Positions 18,293 to 30,409 are shown, numbered from the stretch's first letter. The stretch is DNA of 57,114 nucleotides from Betaproteobacteria bacterium SCGC AG-212-J23 (GCA_001644455.1 LSTF01000080.1:1-57114), one strand, 5' to 3'. Program-made: numbers and translations. Notes: generated from the sequence alone by a model not told the origin.

Positions 18293-18340
18293 ACCTCACG
18301 CCGGAAAACGCTCTCGCGACTGAAGCAGCGGCTACGCTGA
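18293..18340 (+). pseudogene. Fossil 3' end of a Crp/Fnr gene (repeat copy B)
   Basis: acctcacgccggaaaacgctctcgcgactgaagcagcggctacgctga; with one A removed it encodes LTPETLSRLKQRLR*, identical to the end of the 15363-15968 product. Confidence 0.8.
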
Positions 18341-18342
18341 AG

Positions 18343-19083
18343 CTAGCCGAGGATCAGCGGAATGCCGCTGCCGATCAAGACGACGCTCAGCAGACGGCGA
18401 AACGCGATTTCGCTCAGGGTGGCGTGCATGCGATTGCCCAGCGCGACGCCGACGTACATGAGCGGCAATGACGCAGCGGTCGCAACCAGCGCTTCGCGGT
18501 CGTATGCGCCGACCGCGAAATACCCGGCACCACGAACAATGCCGAGCACCAGCAGGGTCGCGGCGACGGTAGCGCGGAACCGTCGTTTCTCGAGGTTTTG
18601 CATGTCCAGATAGATGGCGTAGAACACGCCCGCCATTGCGCCGAACAACGTACCGACGACGCCCGCGAGCGTCCCGGCGGACGGCAGCACTATGCGCCGG
18701 GGCCATTTCCACGCTGGTCGCTTGCGCAGCGATTGCCACAGCGTCACCGTACCGTAGGCCAGCACGAGCACGCCGAGGCCCTGCGCGAGCGTGTGCGCAT
18801 CAAACGCGTTGTAGAAGTACAGGCCGATCAGCGCGCCCACGATCGTGTAGGGCAGCAGCCGAAGCAATTCCCGCCACACGACATGGCGCGCGTCGGTGAA
18901 GACCACCGACCACGAGGAGAAAACCCCGAGCACCGTAAAGACCGGCACCACCAGCTTCATCGGCAGCACGAGCGCGATAAGAGGTAATGCGGCTGCGCCG
19001 AATCCGATGCCGCCGCGAAGCGCAAACGAACCGACCAGCACCAGCGCGCAATAGGCAATCTCAGGCGCCGTGAGCGTGCTCAT
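18343..19083 (-). CDS. TSUP (TauE/SafE) family transporter
   Basis: 246 aa polytopic membrane protein; GGIGFGAAALPLIALVLPMKLVVPVFTVLG. Confidence 0.85.
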   Translation of the reverse strand: MSTLTAPEIAYCALVLVGSFALRGGIGFGAAALPLIALVLPMKLVVPVFTVLGVFSSWSVVFTDARHVVWRELLRLLPYTIVGALIGLYFYNAFDAHTLAQGLGVLVLAYGTVTLWQSLRKRPAWKWPRRIVLPSAGTLAGVVGTLFGAMAGVFYAIYLDMQNLEKRRFRATVAATLLVLGIVRGAGYFAVGAYDREALVATAASLPLMYVGVALGNRMHATLSEIAFRRLLSVVLIGSGIPLILG

Positions 19084-19162
19084 GTCCGTGCCGGTGCCGA
19101 GCGGGTTACGCCGGCGCGGGCAACCGGGAATCCGGCAACGACGCGGGATTCCCGGAAGCCGA

Positions 19163-20464
19163 TTACCCCTCTCCGGTGATTCGCTTCCGGATGATGGGCT
19201 TCAGGATCAACAGGGCCATCACAGCGGCTACGATATCGAAGATCGCCGCGATGTAATAGGGCACCGAGAAGGAGCCGGCATACATTGCGGCGACCGCCGC
19301 GGCACCCCAGCCGGCCATGATGGACGCGAGCCCCTTGGCCGTGTACATGATGCCGTAGTTGCCCGAGGCGTTTTTCGGGCCGAAGACATCGCCGGTGATG
19401 GCGGAGAACAAGGCGTAGATCTCGCCCCAGGCAAGGAACACGAAGGGCATCAGGATCATGAACGCGATCGCATTGCCCGCAATCTGCGTCATCAGGAAGA
19501 TGAGCACACCCTCGAGCGCAAAGGCGAACGCCATCGTGTTCTCGCGGCCGAAGCGGTCGGACACCGTGCCCCACATGATCCGGGCGAACGCATTGGTCAC
19601 TCCCGCGAGCGTCGCCACGAACGGGACGATAGCAATCCCCATCACCTTCGCATCAAAGACGTTGAGCGATTTGGCGATCTGGGACATGTTGCCGGTCGTC
19701 ATCAGGCCGCCGGTGCACACCATGAGGAACATGGCGTACATGATGTAGAACTCTTTCTGCGACATCATCTGCACCGCGGAAAACTCCCGCCGCGTCTGCA
19801 GGACTGCCTTGGGCTGTGCCCAGTCCTTCGGCAGCCAGCCCTTGGGAGGATGATGCAGAATCATCGCCATCACGAGGGCCACCACGCCCTGGCCGATGCC
19901 CCACGCAGTCATCGCACCTGCCCATCCCATCGACGAGATGCTGCCGCTGATCGGGATGAGCGTGAGGGCCGAACCGCCGCCGAATCCGGCGGCGGTCAGG
20001 CCGGCCGCCAGGCCCCGCTTGTCCGGAAACCACTTGACCGCATTAGCCACGGTCGCGATGTAGATGATGCCGCAGCCTGTGCCAGCGAGCGCGCCGTAGT
20101 AGATATACAAGTGAAAGAGCGAAGTGGCGAACATGCCCCCGAGTACCCACCCCACAAAAATCAGCACCGATCCCACGAGCATGAGATTACGGATGCCGAA
20201 TTTATCGATGAAGTAGCCGGCAACCGGCACCGGCCAGGTCTCGAAGAGAATGAACAGCGTATAGATCAGCGCAATGTCGGAATACGGCGCGCTGGCGAAT
20301 TGTTGCTTGAGCCCCGGGGTAAATAATGTGAAGGCGTACTGGAAGTTCGAAATGACCACCATCGCCGTGACGCCCGCGGCGAGTTGAATCCAACGGTTCC
20401 CGACGATCGGACCGTAGGTTTGTTGCGCCAGATCTAGCTCAGCAGCTGTGCTCCCGTTTGCCAT
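19163..20464 (-). CDS. MFS transporter, oxalate/formate antiporter (OFA/OxlT-like) family
   Basis: 433 aa; NRWIQLAAGVTAMVVISNFQYAFTLFTPGLKQQF; about 12 TM; context with frc/oxc/fds. Confidence 0.85.
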   Translation of the reverse strand: MANGSTAAELDLAQQTYGPIVGNRWIQLAAGVTAMVVISNFQYAFTLFTPGLKQQFASAPYSDIALIYTLFILFETWPVPVAGYFIDKFGIRNLMLVGSVLIFVGWVLGGMFATSLFHLYIYYGALAGTGCGIIYIATVANAVKWFPDKRGLAAGLTAAGFGGGSALTLIPISGSISSMGWAGAMTAWGIGQGVVALVMAMILHHPPKGWLPKDWAQPKAVLQTRREFSAVQMMSQKEFYIMYAMFLMVCTGGLMTTGNMSQIAKSLNVFDAKVMGIAIVPFVATLAGVTNAFARIMWGTVSDRFGRENTMAFAFALEGVLIFLMTQIAGNAIAFMILMPFVFLAWGEIYALFSAITGDVFGPKNASGNYGIMYTAKGLASIMAGWGAAAVAAMYAGSFSVPYYIAAIFDIVAAVMALLILKPIIRKRITGEG

Positions 20465-20584
20465 ATCGCCTCCTCCTAGTTTGACGCCGCGTCGGTACGA
20501 GGGCTTGTCTGCCCCACTTTTTCGCCAACGCGCCGTAGGTCTCTAAATTACAGTCTAGCCGAAACGTTTTCCTCTCGCCGCGAG

Positions 20585-21340
20585 TCAGGCATCGGGCTGG
20601 CCCGCCTTCGCCGCCTGGGTGCCAGCTGTTCTCGCCAGCCACTTGCCGACGACTACGACGATCACCACGCCGATCGCGCCGAACAACCATTCGAGGTTGA
20701 CGCCGCCGTAGTGCGGGTGCACCTGGCCGGCCTCGCCCGGGTAGGTCACGCCGTAGCCCGTCAGCCAGGACTGCAGCGCGATGTCGGCGACCATCATCTC
20801 GCCCGCGACCCAGCCGATCAGGCCGGCGCCGATGGTGATGATCACCGGGTAGCGCTCCATCGCCTTCACCAGCAGCGTGGCGCCGAAGATGACCAGCGGG
20901 ATCGAGATGGCGAGGCCGAGCACGAGCAGGATCACGCTGCCCTGCGCCGCGGCGGCCACCGCGATGACGTTGTCGAGGCTCATCACCAGGTCGGCGATGA
21001 GGATGGTCTTGATGGCCGTCAGCAGGTGCTCGCTCGCCGCGACGTCATCGCCATCGTCCTCGGGGATCAGCAGCTTGATGCCGATCCAGAAGAGGAGCAC
21101 CGAGCCGATCAGCTTCAGCCAGGGCAGCGAGAGCAGCGCGACCGCGAACAGGGTGAGCGCGATGCGCAGCACGATCGCCGCGCCGGCACCCCAGAAGATG
21201 GCGAGCTTCTGCTGCTTCGGCGGCAGCGAGCGCGCGGCGAGCGCGATCACCACCGCGTTGTCGCCGGACAAAATGATATTGACGCCGATGATCTTGGCCA
21301 GGCCGATCCAGAAGGCCTGCGATACGAGCTCCTCGAGCAT
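20585..21340 (-). CDS. TerC/YjbE-family integral membrane protein
   Basis: 251 aa; LAKIIGVNIILSGDNAVVIALAARSLP...LIADLVMSLDNVIAVAAAAQG. Confidence 0.9.
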   Translation of the reverse strand: MLEELVSQAFWIGLAKIIGVNIILSGDNAVVIALAARSLPPKQQKLAIFWGAGAAIVLRIALTLFAVALLSLPWLKLIGSVLLFWIGIKLLIPEDDGDDVAASEHLLTAIKTILIADLVMSLDNVIAVAAAAQGSVILLVLGLAISIPLVIFGATLLVKAMERYPVIITIGAGLIGWVAGEMMVADIALQSWLTGYGVTYPGEAGQVHPHYGGVNLEWLFGAIGVVIVVVVGKWLARTAGTQAAKAGQPDA

Positions 21341-21349
21341 CGGCGGATT

Positions 21350-23020
21350 CTAGAACAGGCCGACGACCTTGCCGTCCACCAGGTCGATCTTGTTCGCAGA
21401 CGGCACCTTGGGCAGACCCGGCATGGTCATGATGTCGCCGCAGATCATCACCACGAACTCCGCCCCGGCGGCGAGGCGCACCTCGCGCACGTTGACGACG
21501 TGGTTGGATGGCGCACCCCGCAGCGCAGCATCGGTCGAAAAGGACGACTGCGTCTTCGCCACGCACACCGGGAAGTGGCCGTAGCCGTCGTCCTGCAGCT
21601 TCTTGATCTGCCCGCGCACCTTCGCGTCGGCGGTGACTTCCGAGGCGCGGTACACCTTCTTCGCGATCTTGTTGATCTTCTCCCAGAGCGGATCGGCGTC
21701 CTCGTAGACGAAGCTCGGGCTGGACGGCTTGTCGCAGAGTCCGACCACGATCTTCGCCAGCTCGGCCGCACCCTTGCCGCCGTCGCCCCAGTGCGTGGCG
21801 GTCACCACCTGCACGCCGAGCTTCTTCATCCGCTCGGTGACGAGCTTCAGCTCCGCTTCCGTGTCGAAGGTGAACTTGTTGATCGAGACGACGCACGGAA
21901 TGCCGTAGACCTTGGAGACGTTCTCGACGTGGCGCTCGAGGTTGACCAGGCCTTTCTCCAGCGCGGCGACGTTTTCCTTCGACACTTCCTTGACGTCGAC
22001 GCCGCCGTGGTACTTCAGCGCGCGCATCGTGGCAACGATCACCGCCGCGCTCGGGCGCAGGCCGGTCTTGCGGCACTTGATGTCGAGGAACTTCTCGGCG
22101 CCCAGGTCGGCGCCGAAGCCGGCCTCGGTGACCACGTAGTCGGCGAGCTTGAGCGCGCTCTGCGTCGCCAGCACCGAGTTGCAGCCGTGGGCGATGTTGG
22201 CGAACGGCCCGCCATGGACGAAGGCCGGATTGTTCTCCAGGGTTTGCACGAGGTTGGGCGCGAGCGCGTCCTTCAGCAGGACGGTCATCGCGCCATGCGC
22301 GCTCAGGTCCTTCGCGCGGACCGGTTTCTGGTCCCGGGTGTAGCCGACGACGATATTGCCCAGCCGGTTCTTGAGGTCGTCGAGCGAGGTGGACAGGCAG
22401 AAAATGGCCATCACTTCCGAAGCGACGACGATGTCGAAACCGTCCTGGCGCGGAAAGCCGTTGGCGGTGCCGCCGAGCGCGATGGTGATGTCGCGCAGCG
22501 CGCGGTCGTTCATGTCGAGCACGCGCTTCCACTGGATGCGGCGCACGTCGATGCCGAGCTCGTTGCCGTGGCTGATGTGGTTGTCGATCAGCGCCGCGAG
22601 CAGATTGTTGGCGAGCTGGATCGCGCCGAAGTCGCCGGTGAAGTGCAGGTTGATGTCTTCCATCGGCACGATCTGCGCGTAGCCGCCGCCGGCCGCGCCG
22701 CCTTTGACGCCGAACACCGGCCCGAGCGAGGGCTCGCGCAGGCAGATGATGGCCTTCTTGCCGATATGGTTCAGCGCGTCGCCGAGTCCGACCGTGGTCG
22801 TGGTCTTGCCTTCGCCGGCGGGCGTCGGGCTGATGGCGGTGACCAGGATCAGCTTGCCGTTCTTCTTGCTCTTCAGCGTCTCGAGGTACTTCAGCGAAAT
22901 CTTGGCCTTGTAGTGGCCGTAGGGCTCGAGGTGCTCCTCGCCGATGCCGAGCCGTTCCTTCGCCACGGCGGCGATGCGCTGCATTTTCGCGGCCTGTGCG
23001 ATTTCGATGTCCGAGGGCAT
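21350..23020 (-). CDS. fhs: Formate--tetrahydrofolate ligase
   Basis: 556 aa from [70 protein letters not shown] track start (23218) is over-extended. Confidence 0.95.
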   Translation of the reverse strand: MPSDIEIAQAAKMQRIAAVAKERLGIGEEHLEPYGHYKAKISLKYLETLKSKKNGKLILVTAISPTPAGEGKTTTTVGLGDALNHIGKKAIICLREPSLGPVFGVKGGAAGGGYAQIVPMEDINLHFTGDFGAIQLANNLLAALIDNHISHGNELGIDVRRIQWKRVLDMNDRALRDITIALGGTANGFPRQDGFDIVVASEVMAIFCLSTSLDDLKNRLGNIVVGYTRDQKPVRAKDLSAHGAMTVLLKDALAPNLVQTLENNPAFVHGGPFANIAHGCNSVLATQSALKLADYVVTEAGFGADLGAEKFLDIKCRKTGLRPSAAVIVATMRALKYHGGVDVKEVSKENVAALEKGLVNLERHVENVSKVYGIPCVVSINKFTFDTEAELKLVTERMKKLGVQVVTATHWGDGGKGAAELAKIVVGLCDKPSSPSFVYEDADPLWEKINKIAKKVYRASEVTADAKVRGQIKKLQDDGYGHFPVCVAKTQSSFSTDAALRGAPSNHVVNVREVRLAAGAEFVVMICGDIMTMPGLPKVPSANKIDLVDGKVVGLF

Positions 23021-23082
23021 GATCCGATCCGTTTGTAATTTTGGGTAAAGCGCGATTGTCCGAGAGGCGGCCACCAAGGAGC

Positions 23083-23098
23083 CTTGACTGAGGTCAAG
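23083..23098. promoter_or_regulatory. Crp/Fnr-type palindrome (site 2), fhs / substrate-binding protein divergent region
   Basis: CTTGACTGAGGTCAAG, identical to site 1; minus -10-like GACAAT (23060-23055), plus -10-like TACAAT (23102-23107). Confidence 0.8.
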
Positions 23099-23132
23099 CG
23101 GTACAATCGCCGCGCTTAGGGAGAGAACCGCC

Positions 23133-24266
23133 ATGCTTCGCACCGCTTTCATCGTTATGGCTTGCATCGCCGTCAGCGCCCAAGCGCAGCCGGTCCCCGG
23201 CGTCACGGCGAAGAGCATCGTCGTCGGTCAATCGACACCGCTCACCGGCTCGAATGCCGAGCTCGGCAACGACATCCGCAACGGCGCCCTCGCCTATTTC
23301 CAGAAGGTGAACGACGCAGGCGGCATCCACGGCCGCCGCATCGAGCTCGTCACCCTCGACGACGGCAACACGGTGCCGCGCGCCGAGGCCAACACCAAGA
23401 AGCTGGTCGAAGAGCAAGGGGTGTTCGCGCTGTTCGGCTATCCCAGCGCGACGCTGTCGCGCCCGGCGCTGCCCTTCGTCGAAAAGCATCACGTGCCCTT
23501 CCTCGGCCCGTTCACCGGCGCCGACCCGATGCGGGTATACAACAAGTACGTCTACAACATGCGGGCCAGCTACGCCGACGAGCTGGAGAAAATCGTCGAC
23601 CACTTCCAGTCGCTCGGCGTGAAGCGGTTCTCGATCGTCTACTACGACGACGTGGTCGGCCGAGAGAACCTGACCGCGGTCGACCGCGCGCTCAAGGCGC
23701 GCGGTCTGACCTCCGTCTCGCACGCGGCGTTCAAGGACCGCGCCAAGCCCGACATCGCCGCCGGCGTGAAAGAAGTCGCCGCCGGCCAGCCCGACGTCGT
23801 GATCCTCACCACGCTCTACAAGGCGACCTCGGACTTCATCAAGCTGGCGCGCGCCCAGGGCATGGGCGCGTCGATGGCGAGCAACTCCTTCCCCGGCGCC
23901 AGCCCGCTCGCCAAGGAGCTCGGCGGCAAGGACGGCTCGGGGACGATCGTCGCCACGGTGGTGCCGCCGCCGACCAAGCGCTCGCTGCCGATCGTGCAGG
24001 AGTACCAGGCAGCGATCGAGAAGCAGCTCGGCAAGAAGGAGTTTTCGTTCACCTCAATGGAATCGTTCATCGCCGCCAAGGTGATGGTGGAGGCGCTACG
24101 CAGGGCCGGGCCGAAGCTCACGCGCGAGGCGTTCATGGCCCAGCTCGACGGCATGAAAGCCTACGATGTCGGCGGCTACGTGGTGGGCTTCGCGCCCAAT
24201 AACCACAATGGCAGCGCGTTCGTCGAGCTGACGGTGATCGGCCGCGACCTGAAGTTCAGCTACTAG
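23133..24266 (+). CDS. ABC transporter substrate-binding protein (Leu/Ile/Val-binding-like)
   Basis: 377 aa with signal peptide; [58 protein letters not shown]. Confidence 0.92.
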   Translation: MLRTAFIVMACIAVSAQAQPVPGVTAKSIVVGQSTPLTGSNAELGNDIRNGALAYFQKVNDAGGIHGRRIELVTLDDGNTVPRAEANTKKLVEEQGVFALFGYPSATLSRPALPFVEKHHVPFLGPFTGADPMRVYNKYVYNMRASYADELEKIVDHFQSLGVKRFSIVYYDDVVGRENLTAVDRALKARGLTSVSHAAFKDRAKPDIAAGVKEVAAGQPDVVILTTLYKATSDFIKLARAQGMGASMASNSFPGASPLAKELGGKDGSGTIVATVVPPPTKRSLPIVQEYQAAIEKQLGKKEFSFTSMESFIAAKVMVEALRRAGPKLTREAFMAQLDGMKAYDVGGYVVGFAPNNHNGSAFVELTVIGRDLKFSY

Positions 24267-24272
24267 CCGAAG

Positions 24273-27077
24273 CTAGCCGTAAATCTCGCCGAGGGAGCGG
24301 CCCTTGCCATAGCCGGGGTTGCCCGGTTGCTCGCCGCCCTTCGTCACCTTCACCGCGCAGTACTTGAACTCGGGGATCTTGCCGAACGGATCCAGCGCCG
24401 GGTTGGTGAGCATGTTCGCTGCGGCTTCGTAGAACGCGAAGGGGATGAACACCGCCCCGCGCGGGGTACCGCCGTCCTCGCGGACGAACAGCGAGATCTT
24501 GCCGCGGCGTGATTCCACGGTCGCGATCTCGCCGGCCTTGATGCCGCGCTCGCGCATGTCCTGCGGATTCATCGACACGGTCGGCTCGGGCTCGAGGGCG
24601 TCGAGGACGCCCGAGCGGCGCGTCATCGCGCCGGTGTGCCAGTGCTCGAGCTGCCGCCCGGTAATGAGCACCATCGCGTATTCGCTGTCCGGGCGCTCCG
24701 CCGCGGGAATGATGTCGGCCGGCACGAACTTGGCGCGGCCGGTCGGCGTCGGGAACACCTCGGTGAACACCACCGGCGTGCCCGCATCGCCCTCGTTCTC
24801 GCAGGGGTAGGTCACCGAGGAATCGCGCTCCAGGCGCTCCCAGGTGATGCCCTTGATCGAATCCATGCAGCCGCGCATCTCGTTGAACACTTCTCGCGGG
24901 TGTTGGTATTTCCAATCCAATCCCAGCCGTTTCCCGAGTTCCACGAGAATCCAGAAATCTTCCCTTGCCTGGCCGGGCGGCTCCACGGCCTTGCGGCCGA
25001 GCTGCACCATGCGGTCGGTGTTGGTGACCGTGCCGGTCTTCTCCGGCCACGCCGTCGCCGGCAGCACCACGTCGGCGAGGTAGGCAGTCTCGGTGAGGAA
25101 GATGTCCTGCACCACCATGTGCTCGAGCTTCGCCATGCCGGCGCGGGCGTGATCGACGTCCGGGTCGGACATCGCCGGGTTCTCGCCCATGATGTACATG
25201 CCGCGGATCTTGCCGTCGTAGGCGGCGTTGACGATCTCGACGACCGTCAGGCCCGGCTTCTTGTCGAGCGGCGTGGCCCAGAATTTCTCGAAGCGCTGGT
25301 TCGCCTCGTCGGTGTTCACGCGCTGGTAATCCGGATACATCATCGGGATCAGGCCCGAGTCGGACGCACCCTGCACGTTGTTCTGGCCGCGCAGCGGATG
25401 CAGGCCGGAGCCGGGCTTGCCCACTTGGCCGGTCATCAGGCACAGCGCGATCAGGCAGCGCGCGTTGTCGGTGCCGTGGATGTGCTGCGAGATGCCCATG
25501 CCCCAGAGGATCATCGAGCCCTTGGAGGTGGCGAAGGCGCGCGCCACTTCGCGCAAGGTCTCGGCCGGGATGCCGCAGATCGGCGCCATCAGCTCCGGCG
25601 AGTAGTTCTTGGAGTTCTCCTTCAGCGCCTCGTAGCCGCTGGTGCGGTCCTTGACGAATTTCTCATCGACCAGGCCTTCCTCGATGATCGTGTGGATCAT
25701 CGCGTTCAGCATCGCGACGTCGGTATCGGGCTTGAACTGCAGCATGCGCCAGGCGTGGCGCGACAGCTCGCTGCGGCGCGGGTCGGCGTAGATCAGCTTC
25801 GCGCCGCGCTTCGCCGCGTTCTTCATCCAGGTTGCCGCCACCGGGTGGTTCGACACCGGGTTCGCGCCGATGAGGAAGATCACTTCCGCGTTCTCGACGT
25901 CGTTCACCTGGTTCGACACCGCGCCCGAGCCGATGCCTTCCAGCAGCGCCGCCACCGACGAGGCATGGCAAAGGCGCGTGCAATGGTCGACGTTGTTGGT
26001 CTGGAAGCCGGTGCGGACCAGCTTCTGGAAGAGATACGCCTCTTCGTTCGAGCCTTTCGCCGAACCGAAGCCCGCGAGCGCGTAGCGGTCCTGGTCGCGG
26101 ATCTTCTTCAGGCCGTTGGCCGCGAAGTCGAGGGCTTCTTCCCAGGTCGCTTCGCGGAACACCTCGGTCCAGTTCGCCGGGTCGACGGTGAATGTGGCCG
26201 TCTTCGGGAACCCCGGCTTGCGGATGAGCGGCTTGGTCAGGCGCTGCGGGTGATTGGCGTAGTCGAAGCCGTAGCGGCCCTTCACGCACAGGCGGTTGTG
26301 GTTCGACGGGCCGTCCTTGCCGGTGACGAACTGGATCACGTTCTTCTTCACGTGATAGGTCAGCAGGCAGCCGACGCCGCAAAACGGGCAGACCGAGTCG
26401 ACGCGCTTGTCGATCACCTGCTTGCCGACGTCGCGAGCCGGCATCAGCGCGCCGGTCGGGCAGGCCTGCACGCACTCGCCGCAGGCGACGCAGGTCGACT
26501 CGCCCATCGGATCGTCGAAGTCGAACACGATCCGCGAATCGGAGCCGCGGCCCGCGTAGCCGATGACGTCGTTCACCTGCACTTCGCGGCAGGCGCGCAC
26601 GCAACGGGTGCACTGGATGCAGGCGTCGAGGTTGACGGCGATGGCCGGGTGCGTGAGGTCGGCCTTGGGCTGCTCGCGTTTCTTGAATCTCGGCTGGCCG
26701 ACGCCCATCTTCTTCGCCCAGTTGGCGACCTTGTTGACCTTGGTGTGCTGCTCTTCGGCCATGTCCGACATGAGCAGCTCGAGCACCATCTTCTGCGAGG
26801 TGAGCGCGCGAGGCGAATTGGTGGTGACTTCCATTCCCACGGTGGGGTAGCGGCAGCACGACGGCGCGAGAGCGCGCTCGCCCTTGATCTCGACCACGCA
26901 GGCGCGGCAGTTGCCGTCCGAGCGCTGGTTGCCGCCGTGGCAGAGGTGCGGAATCGTCACGCCGTGCTTCTTGGCGGTCTCGATGATCTTCTCGTCCGGG
27001 CGGCCGATCACCGTCTGCCCATTGAGCTTGAACTCGATGGGCATCATGGCCAGCTGCTGCGTCGTGACTCGTTCCAT
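24273..27077 (-). CDS. fdsA: NAD-type formate dehydrogenase alpha (molybdopterin) subunit
   Basis: 934 aa; NuoG-like N-terminus with 2Fe-2S and 4Fe-4S cysteines, then MopB domain; active-site region NNVDHCTRLCHASSV (Cys). Confidence 0.93.
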   Translation of the reverse strand: MERVTTQQLAMMPIEFKLNGQTVIGRPDEKIIETAKKHGVTIPHLCHGGNQRSDGNCRACVVEIKGERALAPSCCRYPTVGMEVTTNSPRALTSQKMVLELLMSDMAEEQHTKVNKVANWAKKMGVGQPRFKKREQPKADLTHPAIAVNLDACIQCTRCVRACREVQVNDVIGYAGRGSDSRIVFDFDDPMGESTCVACGECVQACPTGALMPARDVGKQVIDKRVDSVCPFCGVGCLLTYHVKKNVIQFVTGKDGPSNHNRLCVKGRYGFDYANHPQRLTKPLIRKPGFPKTATFTVDPANWTEVFREATWEEALDFAANGLKKIRDQDRYALAGFGSAKGSNEEAYLFQKLVRTGFQTNNVDHCTRLCHASSVAALLEGIGSGAVSNQVNDVENAEVIFLIGANPVSNHPVAATWMKNAAKRGAKLIYADPRRSELSRHAWRMLQFKPDTDVAMLNAMIHTIIEEGLVDEKFVKDRTSGYEALKENSKNYSPELMAPICGIPAETLREVARAFATSKGSMILWGMGISQHIHGTDNARCLIALCLMTGQVGKPGSGLHPLRGQNNVQGASDSGLIPMMYPDYQRVNTDEANQRFEKFWATPLDKKPGLTVVEIVNAAYDGKIRGMYIMGENPAMSDPDVDHARAGMAKLEHMVVQDIFLTETAYLADVVLPATAWPEKTGTVTNTDRMVQLGRKAVEPPGQAREDFWILVELGKRLGLDWKYQHPREVFNEMRGCMDSIKGITWERLERDSSVTYPCENEGDAGTPVVFTEVFPTPTGRAKFVPADIIPAAERPDSEYAMVLITGRQLEHWHTGAMTRRSGVLDALEPEPTVSMNPQDMRERGIKAGEIATVESRRGKISLFVREDGGTPRGAVFIPFAFYEAAANMLTNPALDPFGKIPEFKYCAVKVTKGGEQPGNPGYGKGRSLGEIYG

Positions 27078-27081
27078 CTCT

Positions 27082-28728
<1,647 letters not shown>

Positions 28729-28765
28729 CGAGGTCGCTATTATCGGCCAGCGGGGGACGCAGATT

Positions 28766-28781
28766 CTTGACTGCGGTCAAG
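28766..28781. promoter_or_regulatory. Crp/Fnr-type palindrome (site 3), fds / racemase divergent region
   Basis: CTTGACTGCGGTCAAG (15/16 to sites 1 and 2); minus -10-like GATAAT (28744-28739), plus -10-like TATACT (28786-28791). Confidence 0.8.
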
Positions 28782-28797
28782 CCCTTATACTTGCCCG

Positions 28798-29436
28798 ATG
28801 GGAGCTCGCATCGCGCTCGTCCATGCCGTCAAAGTGGCGATCGCGCCGGTCGAGGACGCGTTCCGCCGCCACTGGCCGGAAGCCGAGCTCTCCAACCTGC
28901 TCGACGACTCGCTCTCCCGAGATCGCAACCGCGACGGCGCACTCACACCGCAACTCTCCCGCCGCATCGCTTCGCTTGCGCAGTACGGAATCGACGCCGG
29001 CGCGAGCGGGGTGCTCTATACCTGCTCCGCTTTCGGCGATGCGATCGAGGCGGTGAAGCGCGAGCAGAAGGTGCCGGTGTTGCGCCCCAACGAGGCGATG
29101 CTGGAGGAAGCGCTACGCCACGGGCGGCGCGTCGGCATGCTCGCCACCTTCGCGCCCACCGTCGCCGCGCTCGAGGCCGAGATCCACGTGCTCGACCCGC
29201 AGATCAACATCAAATCGGTGTGCGTGCCGGAAGCGATGACCGCGCTCGATTCGGGCGACAAGGCAACGCATGACCGCCTCCTCGCGCTCGCCGCGCCGCG
29301 GCTCGGCCTCTGCGACGTGGTGATGCTCGCGCAGTTTTCCATGGCCGGCGCACGCGAAGCCGTCGCCAAGGCCGTCTCCTGCCCGGTGCTGACCAGCCCG
29401 GACAGCGCGGTGTTACGCTTGCGCGAACTCCTATGA
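28798..29436 (+). CDS. Asp/Glu racemase-superfamily protein
   Basis: 212 aa; GVLYTCSAFGDAIEAV and C-terminal CPVLTSPDSAVLRLREL typical of Asp/Glu/hydantoin racemase-like folds. Confidence 0.75.
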   Translation: MGARIALVHAVKVAIAPVEDAFRRHWPEAELSNLLDDSLSRDRNRDGALTPQLSRRIASLAQYGIDAGASGVLYTCSAFGDAIEAVKREQKVPVLRPNEAMLEEALRHGRRVGMLATFAPTVAALEAEIHVLDPQINIKSVCVPEAMTALDSGDKATHDRLLALAAPRLGLCDVVMLAQFSMAGAREAVAKAVSCPVLTSPDSAVLRLRELL

Positions 29437-30404
29437 AAACCAAACTTCTCGGCCGCACCGGCGTCCAGGTCTCGCAACTCTGCTTCGGCTGCATGTCCTT
29501 CGGCGGCGATGCCGACGAAGCGGCCTCGGCGGAGATGTTCAAGGCGGTACGCGACACCGGCATCAACTTCTTCGACACCGCCGACCAGTACAGCCAGGGG
29601 AAATCGGAGGAGATCCTCGGCAGGCTCGCGCGCGGTTCGCGCGAAGACCTCGTCATCGCCACCAAGTGCTTCAATCCGACCGGGCCCGACCTCAACGCCA
29701 AGGGCAACTCGCGCCGGCACCTGACGCGGGCGCTGGAAGCGAGCCTGAAGCGCCTCCAGACCGACCGCGTCGAGATCCTCTACCTGCACATGCACGATCC
29801 GCGCGTGCCGGTCGACGAAGCGATGCGCGCGCTGGAAGACATGGTGCGCTCGGGCAAGGTGCTTTATCCCGCCGTCAGCAACTGGTCGGCTTGGCAGGTG
29901 CAGCAGGCGCTCGGCGTTCAGGAAGCCAACGGCTGGGCGCGCCTCCAGGCGATCCAGCCGATGTACAACCTGGTGAAGCGCCAGGCCGAAGTCGAGATCC
30001 TGCCGATGGCGCAGGCAAACGACGTCTCGGTCTTTCCGTACAGCCCCGCCGGCGCAGGACTCCTCTCCGGCAAGTATCTGCAGAAGGACAGCAAAGGCCG
30101 GCTGGTCGCCAACAAGATGTACACGGCACGCTACGGCGAGCCGTGGATGCACGACGTCGCGGAGAAGTACGTCGCCTTCTGCAAGCAGCGCGGCATGCAC
30201 CCGGTAAGCGCCGCGGTGGCGTGGGTCGCCGCCCATCCCGGCGTCACCGCGCCGATCATCGGCGCGCGCAGCGTGCAGCAGCTCCAGGCATCTCTCGATT
30301 CGCTGAAGATCGAGATGAGCGCGGCGCTGTGGAACGAGATGGCCGCCCTCTCCCGCACCCCGCCGCCGGCCACCGACCGGCTGGAAGAGCAGAAGAAGAG
30401 CTAG
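29433..30404 (+). CDS. Aldo/keto reductase
   Basis: 323 aa; MKTKLLGRTGVQVSQLCFGCMSFGG...NFFDTADQYSQGKSEEILG; ATGA overlap with upstream gene. Confidence 0.92.
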   Translation: MKTKLLGRTGVQVSQLCFGCMSFGGDADEAASAEMFKAVRDTGINFFDTADQYSQGKSEEILGRLARGSREDLVIATKCFNPTGPDLNAKGNSRRHLTRALEASLKRLQTDRVEILYLHMHDPRVPVDEAMRALEDMVRSGKVLYPAVSNWSAWQVQQALGVQEANGWARLQAIQPMYNLVKRQAEVEILPMAQANDVSVFPYSPAGAGLLSGKYLQKDSKGRLVANKMYTARYGEPWMHDVAEKYVAFCKQRGMHPVSAAVAWVAAHPGVTAPIIGARSVQQLQASLDSLKIEMSAALWNEMAALSRTPPPATDRLEEQKKS

Positions 30405-30409
30405 CGCCC

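Noticed and set aside
20481-20495. TTGACGCCGCGTCGG upstream of the OFA transporter as a fourth operator
   Set aside because: Spacer is 5 nt and the right half-site is degenerate (GTCGG); does not match the 16-mer seen at the other three sites
24273-27077. Selenocysteine formate dehydrogenase
   Set aside because: Active-site codon region reads DHCTRLCHASS with Cys; no in-frame TGA at that position
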